Source: ZC4RG30 sp963812195 (GTDB lineage: Bacteria > Pseudomonadota > Gammaproteobacteria > Steroidobacterales > Steroidobacteraceae). From it: a DNA stretch of 64,000 nt. Position numbers and translations under genes: made by a program. Below the pieces are notes generated by a model. The model was given only the letters and a program-made list of their open reading frames with translations, did not search any database and was not told the origin of the DNA. Shown one piece after another: positions 36,111 to 43,220 of this stretch. How positions within the stretch are numbered: position 1 is the stretch's first letter; every line of letters begins with the position of its first letter. The stretch spans positions 372,001 to 436,000 of the forward strand of contig CAWEUI010000013.1 of the NCBI GenBank assembly GCA_963812195.1. Reading direction: 5' to 3'.

Positions 36111-37087
36111 AGCTGACCCACGATCGCAAGCGGATGCGGCGCATTACCGACCCGCGGGAGTTCGGCAAGGTTGCCGTGCTGCTGGGTGGCACCTCCACGG
36201 AACGGGACATCTCGCTGATTTCGGGGCGTGCGGTGCTGGCCGCGCTGCAGCGGCGCGGCATCGATGCCACGGGCATCGACCCGCGCGATACGCCGCTGTG
36301 GCAGTTGCCGGCACAGGGCTTCGATCGCGCCTGGATCGCATTGCACGGGCCGGGCGGCGAGGACGGCACCGTGCAGGGGCTGCTGGAGATCATCGGCCTG
36401 CCCTATACCGGCAGCGGCGTCGCTGCCTCCGCGCTGGCCATGGACAAGTTGCGAACCAAGCGCCTGGCCGCCGCGCTGGGCGTGGCCACGACCGACTCGG
36501 TGGTGCTTGGTTCGGCCGCCGACTGTGCACAGGCACTGGAACGTCTCGGTCTGCCGCTGATCGTGAAGCCGGCCACGCAGGGCTCGAGCGTGGGCATGAC
36601 CAAGGTCAGCGCGCCCGGGGAGATGGAAGCAGCCTGGCGGGTTGCCGCGGCGGTGGACGAGACCGTGTTCGCCGAGAAGTGGATCAGCGGCGCCGAATAC
36701 ACGGTGGCCGTACTGCACCGGCGCGCCTTGCCGGCGATCCGCATCGAGGCGGCCAACGCCTTCTACGACTACGACGCGAAGTACCTGCGCAACGACACGA
36801 AGTATCACTGCCCGGCGGGCCTCTCGGCCCCGGCCGAGGCGCACCTGGCAAGCCTTGCGCTCGCGGCGTTCGATGCCGTCGGCGCGGAAGGCTGGGGTCG
36901 CGTCGACTTCATGGCCGATCAGGCCGGGCGGCCGCTGTTGCTCGAGCTCAATACCGTGCCGGGCATGACCGACCACAGTCTGGTGCCGATGGCGGCCCGG
37001 GCCGCCGGCCTGGATTTCGACGAGCTGTGCTGGCAGATCCTGGAAACAAGCTTCGTGCGCGCGGTGCGGGCACAGGCGGCGCCATGA
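36107..37087 (+). CDS. ddl: D-alanine--D-alanine ligase
   Basis: A 326-residue ATP-grasp ligase making D-Ala-D-Ala for MurF. Motifs: VAVLLGGTSTERDISLISG, LHGPGGEDGTVQGLLE, PYTGSGVAASALAMDK, KPATQGSSVGMTKV, LLELNTVPGMTDHSLVP. Being inside the dcw cluster it corresponds to DdlB. Coupled to murB and ftsQ by 4-base overlaps. Confidence 0.97.
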   Translation: MKLTHDRKRMRRITDPREFGKVAVLLGGTSTERDISLISGRAVLAALQRRGIDATGIDPRDTPLWQLPAQGFDRAWIALHGPGGEDGTVQGLLEIIGLPYTGSGVAASALAMDKLRTKRLAAALGVATTDSVVLGSAADCAQALERLGLPLIVKPATQGSSVGMTKVSAPGEMEAAWRVAAAVDETVFAEKWISGAEYTVAVLHRRALPAIRIEAANAFYDYDAKYLRNDTKYHCPAGLSAPAEAHLASLALAAFDAVGAEGWGRVDFMADQAGRPLLLELNTVPGMTDHSLVPMAARAAGLDFDELCWQILETSFVRAVRAQAAP

Positions 37088-37878
37088 GTCTCGTGCGCCG
37101 CAGGAAATCCGGTGCAGCACGCACGCGCTCGAAGCAGGGCAGTCCGGGTTGGGTGGCGCAGCTGCCCGTCATGCCCTGGCGAGGCCTGGCGCGGGCAGGT
37201 GCGGTACTGGTCGCGATAATTGGCATGTGCGTGGTCCTGCGCTTCGCGCTGGATCGTCCCGTGCGAGGCGTGGCGATATCCGGTCGCTTCCAGCGCGTGC
37301 AGCCGCTGGATGTGGAGAAGGCCGTACGCGACGCACTGCACGGTCATGGAATGGTTGCCGTGGATCTGGACCGCATCGCCGTCGCGGTGGAGGCGATCCC
37401 GTGGGTCGATCGCGCCAGTGTGGCGCGCAGCTGGCCCGATGGCCTGCGCGTACAGGTGGTGGAGCAGAAGCCGGTGGCGCGCTGGGGCGAAAACGGCCTG
37501 GTCAACATGCGTGGCGAACTGTTCATCCGCGATGCGCAGCATGTGCCGCCCGAGTTGCCGCAACTGGTGGGACCGCCCGGATTCGAGGCCGACATGACGG
37601 CGCGCTGCCTGGCCACCCAGGCGCGTCTGGAACAAAACGGCATGCGTCTTGTCAGGCTCACTCTCGACGAGCGCGGCGCGTGGGACCTGACTCTCGACAA
37701 CGGCATTGCGCTGCGCTTCGGCCGCGAGGACTTCGAGCAGCGCTTCGAGCGTTTCCTGTCAGCAGCGGTGCGCATTGTCGCAGCCCGCGCCACCGATATT
37801 TCCTACGTGGACATGCGCTATGCCAACGGCTTTGCCATCGGCTGGCGCTCGGGTGCAAATGGGGTGAAGCGTGGCTAA
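37084..37878 (+). CDS. ftsQ: Cell division protein FtsQ
   Basis: A 264-residue bitopic protein: basic cytoplasmic tail, one membrane segment (about residues 38-57), POTRA domain (VRGVAISGRFQRVQPLDVEKAV) and the beta domain (VEQKPVARWGENGLVNMRGELF). It links early and late divisome proteins. ATG 37084 overlaps the ddl stop. Confidence 0.94.
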   Translation: MSLVRRRKSGAARTRSKQGSPGWVAQLPVMPWRGLARAGAVLVAIIGMCVVLRFALDRPVRGVAISGRFQRVQPLDVEKAVRDALHGHGMVAVDLDRIAVAVEAIPWVDRASVARSWPDGLRVQVVEQKPVARWGENGLVNMRGELFIRDAQHVPPELPQLVGPPGFEADMTARCLATQARLEQNGMRLVRLTLDERGAWDLTLDNGIALRFGREDFEQRFERFLSAAVRIVAARATDISYVDMRYANGFAIGWRSGANGVKRG

Positions 37879-39112
37879 GCGCAATGATCGCTCGTCGCTG
37901 ATCGTCGGACTGGACATCGGTACGTCCAAGGTGGTGGCGTTGGTCGGCGAGATCGGCACCGACGGCGCCATCGAAGTGGTCGGCCTGGGTTCGCATCCGT
38001 CGCGCGGTCTGAAGAAGGGCGTGGTGGTGAACATCGAATCCACCGTGCAGTCGATCCAGCGCGCCGTCGAAGAGGCCGAGCTGATGGCCGGATGCGAGAT
38101 CCACTCGGTCTTCGCCGGTATCGCCGGCAGTCACGTGCGCAGCCTGAACTCGCACGGGGTCGTGGCCATCCGCGACCGCGAGGTCAACGAAGCCGATGTC
38201 ACGCATGTGATCGATGCGGCAAAGGCCGTGGCGATCCCCGCCGACCAGCGCATCCTGCACGTGCTGCCGCAGGAATACATCATCGACGGCCAGGAAGGCA
38301 TCCGCGATCCGATCGGCATGGCGGGCGTTCGGCTGGAGGCCAAGGTGCACATCGTCACCGGTGCCGACAGTGCCGCGCAGAACATCGTGAAGTGCGTGCA
38401 GCGTTGCGGGCTCGTCGTGGAGGATGTCGTGCTCGAGCAACTCGCTTCGAGCCACGCAGTGCTCACCGACGACGAAAAGGAGCTGGGCGTGTGCCTGGTG
38501 GATATCGGCGGCGGCACCACGGACATCGCGGTGTTCTCGCAGGGCGCCATCCGCCACACCGCGGTGATCCCGATCGCCGGTGATCAGGTCACCAACGACA
38601 TCGCCGTGTCGATGCGCACGCCCACGCACTACGCCGAAGACATCAAGGTGCGCTACGCCTGCGCGCTGTCGCAGCTGGCCAATTCCGACGAGAGCATCGA
38701 GGTGCCGAGCGTGGGTGACCGGCCGGCGCGGCGCCTGGCCCGCCAGACGCTGGCCGAGGTGGTCGAGCCGCGCTACGAGGAGCTGTTCGGCCTGATCCGC
38801 GACGAGCTGCGCCGCAGCGGCTTCGAGGAAACCATCGCGGCCGGCATCGTGCTGACCGGCGGCAGTTCACGCATGGAAGGCGCGATCGATCTGGCAGAGG
38901 AAGTCTTCCACATGCCGGTGCGGCTGGGTCTGCCGCACCAGCAACAGGTCCGGGGTCTGGCCGACGTGGTGCAGAACCCCATCTATTCGACCGCCGTCGG
39001 CTTGCTGCTGCACGCGCGGGAGAACTCCGGCGGCGGTCGCGGCCGATCGCTGCCGGGCAACGTCCACGGGATCTTCGAAAGGATGTCCTCGTGGTTCAAG
39101 GGCAACTTCTAG
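37871..39112 (+). CDS. ftsA: Cell division protein FtsA
   Basis: A 413-residue actin-like ATPase tethering FtsZ to the membrane. Motifs: IVGLDIGTSKVVALVGE (phosphate 1), CLVDIGGGTTDIAVF (phosphate 2), and IVLTGGSSRMEGA. The C-terminal SSWFKGNF is the amphipathic membrane-targeting helix. The start is GTG 37871, overlapping ftsQ by 8 bases. Confidence 0.97.
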   Translation: MAKRNDRSSLIVGLDIGTSKVVALVGEIGTDGAIEVVGLGSHPSRGLKKGVVVNIESTVQSIQRAVEEAELMAGCEIHSVFAGIAGSHVRSLNSHGVVAIRDREVNEADVTHVIDAAKAVAIPADQRILHVLPQEYIIDGQEGIRDPIGMAGVRLEAKVHIVTGADSAAQNIVKCVQRCGLVVEDVVLEQLASSHAVLTDDEKELGVCLVDIGGGTTDIAVFSQGAIRHTAVIPIAGDQVTNDIAVSMRTPTHYAEDIKVRYACALSQLANSDESIEVPSVGDRPARRLARQTLAEVVEPRYEELFGLIRDELRRSGFEETIAAGIVLTGGSSRMEGAIDLAEEVFHMPVRLGLPHQQQVRGLADVVQNPIYSTAVGLLLHARENSGGGRGRSLPGNVHGIFERMSSWFKGNF

Positions 39113-39148
39113 TGCTCAACATTCATCTTGCAGTGAGGAGTGACAGCC

Positions 39149-40360
39149 ATGTTTGAGGTAATGGATGCCTACAGCCAGAGCGCTGTAATAAAGGTCGTCG
39201 GTGTGGGCGGTGGAGGCGGCAATGCCGTGGCCCACATGGTGGCTTCGGGAATAGAGGGCGTGGAGTTCATGTGCGTCAACACCGACGCACAGGCGCTCAA
39301 GCATTCCAAGGTGAAGACGTCGCTGCAGATCGGCAGTGACATCACCAAGGGTCTGGGCGCGGGAGCCAATCCCGACGTCGGCCGGGCGGCGGCGCTGGAA
39401 GACCGCGAGCGCCTGATCGAGATGATCGACGGCACCGACATGCTGTTCATCACGGCCGGCATGGGCGGTGGTACCGGTACCGGCGCCGCACCGGTGGTGG
39501 CGCAGCTTGCCAGGGAGCTGGGGATACTGACCGTTGCCGTGGTGACGCGGCCGTTCGAAATGGAGGGCACCAAGCGCGGGCGTGCTGCCGAAGCGGGAAT
39601 CGGCGAGCTCACCAAGCACGTCGATTCGCTGATCACCATTCCGAACCAGAAACTGCTCACGGTCCTGGGCAGCTCCACCACGCTGCTGGATGCCTTCAAG
39701 GCAGCCAACCAGGTGCTGCAGGGAGCGGTGCAGGGCATCGCCGAGCTGATCACACGGCCGGGCCTGGTCAATGTCGACTTTGCCGATGTACGCACTGTGA
39801 TGAGCGAGACCGGCATGGCCATGATGGGCAACGGTGCCGGCCGGGGAGAGGGCCGCGCGCGCGCGGCCGCGGAGGCGGCGGTGTCCTCGCCGCTGCTCGA
39901 GCATGTGGACCTGGCCGACGCAAACGGCATCCTGGTCAATGTCACCGCCGGCATGGACATGTCGATCGGCGAATTCCAGGAAGTGGGCAATATCGTCAAG
40001 GAATTCGCCTCGGAGGAGGCGACCATCGTGATGGGCACCGTGATCGATCCGGAGCTGCAGGAGGAGCTGCGCGTAACGGTGGTGGCCACCGGCCTGAATC
40101 GCGTGGCACAGCAGGGCCGCAGCCGCAACGAGGCGTTTGGCGGTTATCGCGAAGCCCCGCGTGAGGCACGGGCCGGCGATGCCGCGCGTGCGCCCAGGCG
40201 TCCGACTCCCACGCTGGCTCCGGTGGCCACGGACTACACGGGTCTGGACAAGCCGGCGGTGCAGCGCTACGCGCGTGCAGTGGGCGATGGCGTCACTTCC
40301 GGCCAGGTGGACGAGGAGTTGCTGGACATTCCGGCATTCCTGCGCCGGCAGGCCGACTGA
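39149..40360 (+). CDS. ftsZ: Cell division protein FtsZ
   Basis: A 403-residue tubulin homologue that polymerises into the Z ring. GTP-binding signature GGGTGTGAAPVVA, N-terminal VGVGGGGGNAVAHMV, and the C-terminal partner-binding peptide LDIPAFLRRQAD. ATG 39149 is preceded by GAGGAG; a GTG at 39140 is in frame but less likely. Last division gene before lpxC. Confidence 0.98.
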   Translation: MFEVMDAYSQSAVIKVVGVGGGGGNAVAHMVASGIEGVEFMCVNTDAQALKHSKVKTSLQIGSDITKGLGAGANPDVGRAAALEDRERLIEMIDGTDMLFITAGMGGGTGTGAAPVVAQLARELGILTVAVVTRPFEMEGTKRGRAAEAGIGELTKHVDSLITIPNQKLLTVLGSSTTLLDAFKAANQVLQGAVQGIAELITRPGLVNVDFADVRTVMSETGMAMMGNGAGRGEGRARAAAEAAVSSPLLEHVDLADANGILVNVTAGMDMSIGEFQEVGNIVKEFASEEATIVMGTVIDPELQEELRVTVVATGLNRVAQQGRSRNEAFGGYREAPREARAGDAARAPRRPTPTLAPVATDYTGLDKPAVQRYARAVGDGVTSGQVDEELLDIPAFLRRQAD

Positions 40361-40367
40361 GTTTCCC

Positions 40368-40396
40368 TGCCGGGGTCCGGCCGTGGACCCCCGGGG
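40368..40396 (+). terminator. G+C-rich hairpin after ftsZ
   Basis: CCGGGGTCC pairs with GGACCCCCGG (one bulged C) across a six-base loop, beginning 7 bases after the ftsZ stop. There is no T-run, so full intrinsic termination is doubtful; it may reduce read-through into lpxC or protect the transcript end. Confidence 0.4.
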
Positions 40397-40474
40397 AAGT
40401 GCGATCCGCAGTTGCGCGGGCGGCACGGCTGTCGCCGCCCGCGGCAACGAGCATGCCGGTCTGTGCGATGTGCT

Positions 40475-40501
40475 ACGGTAGCCGTCCTCACCGGCTACCG
40501 T
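40475..40501 (+). repeat. Perfect inverted repeat in the lpxC leader
   Basis: ACGGTAGCC (40475-40483) and GGCTACCGT (40493-40501) are perfect nine-base complements around a nine-base loop, ending 15 bases before the lpxC ATG. It could be a terminator-like structure, a protein-binding palindrome, or a leader hairpin affecting lpxC translation. Confidence 0.55.
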
Positions 40502-40516
40502 TCACTTTCGCCACGG

Positions 40517-41458
40517 ATGTTCGGCCAACGCACGCTACGGAACCGGATCGGCGCCTCTGGTGTGGGATTGCACAGCGGCGCACGCATCGACATGACTCTG
40601 CACCCGGCGCCGGCAGACACCGGCATCGTGTTCCGTCGCGCTGATCTGTCTCCTGCCGTGGAGATTCCCGCCCGCGCCAGCGAAGTCGGCGATACACGCC
40701 TTGGCACCGTGCTGGACCGGGACGGCATAAGGGTCTCTACCATCGAGCATTTGATGTCTGCGCTGGCCGGCATGGGCGTGGACAACTGCCTCATCGAGCT
40801 GACCGCCGCCGAAGTGCCCATCATGGACGGCAGCGCCGACCCCTTCGTGTTTCTGGTGCAGTCCGCGGGGTTGGCGGAGCAGGAACAGCCCAAACGCTTC
40901 GTGCGCATCCTCGAGCACGTCGAGGTCCGGGATGGCGACAAGTGGGCGTGCTTCGCACCTCACGATGGCTTCCGGCTCAACTTCGAGATCGATTTCGACC
41001 ACCCGCTGTTCAGCGGTGGCCTGACTCGTGCCTCGATGGAGTTCTCGTCGGTTACCTACCTCAAAGAGGTGGCGCGCGCCCGCACTTTTGGCTTCATGCG
41101 CGATCTGGAGACGATGCGGCGCCACAACCTCGCGCTGGGCGGGAGCCTCGACAACGCCATCGTGCTGGATGACTCGAAGGTGTTGAACGAGGAGGGGTTG
41201 CGCTGCCGCGATGAATTCGTGAAGCACAAGGTGCTGGATGCGATCGGCGACCTGTATCTGCTGGGGTACGGCCTGATCGGCGAGTTCACCGGCTACAAGT
41301 CCGGACACACGCTGAACAACCGGCTGTTGCGCGAATTGCTGGCGCGGCCCGCGGCTTTCCGGATCGAGAGCTTCGACTCCGCGGCGGATCTGCCCATCTG
41401 CTATGCGGCGACCTCGGAGGAGCCCGAGGAGGAGGCGGAAGAAGAGGAGCCCTGGTAG
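40517..41458 (+). CDS. lpxC: UDP-3-O-acyl-N-acetylglucosamine deacetylase LpxC
   Basis: A 313-residue zinc deacetylase committing precursors to lipid A. Zinc-ligand motif TIEHLMSALAG, NCLIELTAAEVPIMDGSA, and SGHTLNNRLLRELL are present. The start MFGQRTLRNRI is the family start; the 35 codons before it run through the leader hairpin. The last residues are unusually acidic (SEEPEEEAEEEEPW), unlike the hydrophobic tail of E. coli LpxC that is recognised by FtsH. Confidence 0.97.
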   Translation: MFGQRTLRNRIGASGVGLHSGARIDMTLHPAPADTGIVFRRADLSPAVEIPARASEVGDTRLGTVLDRDGIRVSTIEHLMSALAGMGVDNCLIELTAAEVPIMDGSADPFVFLVQSAGLAEQEQPKRFVRILEHVEVRDGDKWACFAPHDGFRLNFEIDFDHPLFSGGLTRASMEFSSVTYLKEVARARTFGFMRDLETMRRHNLALGGSLDNAIVLDDSKVLNEEGLRCRDEFVKHKVLDAIGDLYLLGYGLIGEFTGYKSGHTLNNRLLRELLARPAAFRIESFDSAADLPICYAATSEEPEEEAEEEEPW

Positions 41459-41469
41459 CCCGGACGGTA

Positions 41470-41805
41470 TCAGGGTGGAGGCGGTGCGGACCCTTCCGGG
41501 ACGTGCCTCAGCACTTCGATGGTGAATGCCCCGAGGCCCGGCACCTGCACGGCTATGCGATCGCCGGCCTGCAGGGCCAGGGTGGCAACCAGCTGGGAGG
41601 GGAGCAGCAGTGCCAGCGCATCGGCGCGGCGGGCGGGGGCCACGCCGATTGCAGGAGGTGGATTGCCACGAGACAAGGCGTCCAGGCGGGCGGCGAGCCG
41701 TGCCATGCGGGAACTCATGGCGGGATGCTGCACCGTCGGTGGCGCAAAGGTGGCCGGGATTACTGCGGCGTCCGGCCCGAAATTCACTCTAGCGATTGGT
41801 TGCAC
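41470..41805 (-). CDS. Unrecognised 111-residue protein, overlapping dciA
   Basis: I do not recognise a family. The predicted protein is rich in Ala, Pro and Leu, with no signal peptide, membrane segment or cysteines. Its C-terminal part (LALQAGDRIAVQVPGLGAFTIEVL) looks like a small beta domain. It starts inside the last codons of dciA (overlap 17 bases) on the same strand and its stop lies 12 bases from the convergent lpxC stop, so position supports a real gene. It could still be a chance frame in G+C-rich DNA. Confidence 0.45.
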   Translation of the reverse strand: MQPIARVNFGPDAAVIPATFAPPTVQHPAMSSRMARLAARLDALSRGNPPPAIGVAPARRADALALLLPSQLVATLALQAGDRIAVQVPGLGAFTIEVLRHVPEGSAPPPP

Positions 41806-42136
41806 CGGCAGGGGCTAACCTGACACTGACTGGTCGTCCCCGGGCCAGAGTTGCCAGTTCTGCCAGGTTGGACAGGTCGGCAACCACCAGCCGCAGGCGG
41901 GCTGCCCAGGCCGCGGAATCCGCCAATATGACCAATTCATCGGACCTTTCCAGCACCCCCAGGACATGTCCGCGCAGACCTTCAGGGAGAGTCCCGAGAA
42001 GCATTTCAAGAGATTGATTTTCATGAAAAAACTCAGTACCGCCGGGCTTCATGACGCGCTGCAATATCATGCCCGCGCTCTGAACTGTGCGGGCGGCACG
42101 GTTTCTTTGGTTGTTTCGGGGGGGCTTCTTCGGCAT
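41789..42136 (-). CDS. dciA: DUF721-family protein, DciA-type helicase loader
   Basis: A 115-residue protein with the DUF721 core: LPEGLRGHVLGVLERSDELVIL followed by SAAWAARLRLVVADL, the conserved region of DciA. DciA is the ancestral loader of replicative helicase DnaB in bacteria lacking DnaC. The basic N-terminus (PKKPPRNNQRNRAART) precedes a KH-like fold. Divergent from the M23 peptidase gene, between lpxC and secA, the usual place in gammaproteobacteria. Confidence 0.8.
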   Translation of the reverse strand: MPKKPPRNNQRNRAARTVQSAGMILQRVMKPGGTEFFHENQSLEMLLGTLPEGLRGHVLGVLERSDELVILADSAAWAARLRLVVADLSNLAELATLARGRPVSVRLAPAGATNR

Positions 42137-42171
42137 ATTCGTTCCGAATGCGCGGGACCCCAGCCTACTAA

Positions 42172-43062
42172 ATGAACCTCATCTTTTTCTCCCGGCGGCG
42201 CGGTACAGCGCGTCACCTGCAGCTGTCACATCCCCTGGTAATTGCCGTGGCAGGGTTGGTGGGACTGGCTGTTCTCGGCGCGACCTTCGCGCTTGGCATG
42301 AGCCTTGGTGCACGGGGCGGGGCCGACAACAGCGAGTCGCTGACCCAGCTCGCCGCGCTGCGAACCCAGGTCCAGGATCGTGTCGACGCCCTCTCGGTGC
42401 GGCTGGCGGATCTCAACGCGCACATCATCAGGATCGACGCGCTGGGCAAGCGACTGACGCAGATGGCCAATATCAGCAGCGGCGAGCTCAATTTCGACGC
42501 GGCGCCCGGTGTCGGTGGACCCGAGGAGACGGTCGGTGCCCAGGGCGGCAGTGCCGAGATTCCGGATATCACCCGTGAGATCGACGCCATGCAGGCCCGC
42601 CTGGAGCAGCGCGACAGCCAGCTGCTGGCGCTGGAGAACGTGATCCTGTCACGCAGCCTGAACGAGGCCGTGCGTCCCGACGGCCGGCCGGTGGTGCAGG
42701 GCTATATTTCTTCGTATTTCGGCGAGCGCGCCGATCCCTTCGATGGTCACGAGGCCATCCACAAGGGTGTGGATTTCGCGGGCCAGATGGGCTCGGAGGT
42801 CCTGGCCGTGGCGGCCGGCGTCGTGACGCGTGCCGGTCCGGCCAGCGGCTACGGCAACCTGGTCCAGATCAACCACGGCGGCGGCTATTCGACGCGCTAT
42901 GGGCATAACGAGAAGATCCTGGTGTCGGTTGGGGACACGGTTACACGTGGCCAGCCCATCGCCCTGATGGGCTCGACGGGCCGCTCCACCGGTCCGCACG
43001 TGCACTTCGAAGTGCTGCGCAACGGGCGGCAGGTCAATCCGCTGTCCTACGTCGAGCCCTGA
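42172..43062 (+). CDS. M23-family murein metallopeptidase, membrane anchored
   Basis: A 296-residue protein with one N-terminal membrane segment (about residues 18-42), a coiled-coil region, and a C-terminal LytM/M23 domain. The zinc-ligand motifs are intact: HKGVDFAG (His-x3-Asp) and HVHFEVLRNG (His-x-His). An intact site suggests a genuine peptidoglycan endopeptidase rather than an EnvC/NlpD-like activator. It lies directly upstream of secA. Confidence 0.88.
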   Translation: MNLIFFSRRRGTARHLQLSHPLVIAVAGLVGLAVLGATFALGMSLGARGGADNSESLTQLAALRTQVQDRVDALSVRLADLNAHIIRIDALGKRLTQMANISSGELNFDAAPGVGGPEETVGAQGGSAEIPDITREIDAMQARLEQRDSQLLALENVILSRSLNEAVRPDGRPVVQGYISSYFGERADPFDGHEAIHKGVDFAGQMGSEVLAVAAGVVTRAGPASGYGNLVQINHGGGYSTRYGHNEKILVSVGDTVTRGQPIALMGSTGRSTGPHVHFEVLRNGRQVNPLSYVEP

Positions 43063-43122
43063 CAGGACGCCCCGCGGCGCATCCGCACCCGCCCTGCGGG
43101 CGCACGGGCTCTCCTTCTAACG

Positions 43123-43128
43123 TAGAAT
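43123..43128 (+). promoter_or_regulatory. Candidate -10 element upstream of secA
   Basis: TAGAAT, followed by GCCGCGCC, 93 bases before the secA start. The downstream discriminator matches that of the petA candidate (TATAAT GCCGCGC). No clear -35 element is visible. Confidence 0.35.
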
Positions 43129-43220
43129 GCCGCGCCGGCGTGCGCCCGGGGGCTTGAAAGCCGTCGGCGTACCGCCACCATTCATACGATTGCGCCATTC
43201 TTGCGAGGGTCGACCAGCCA

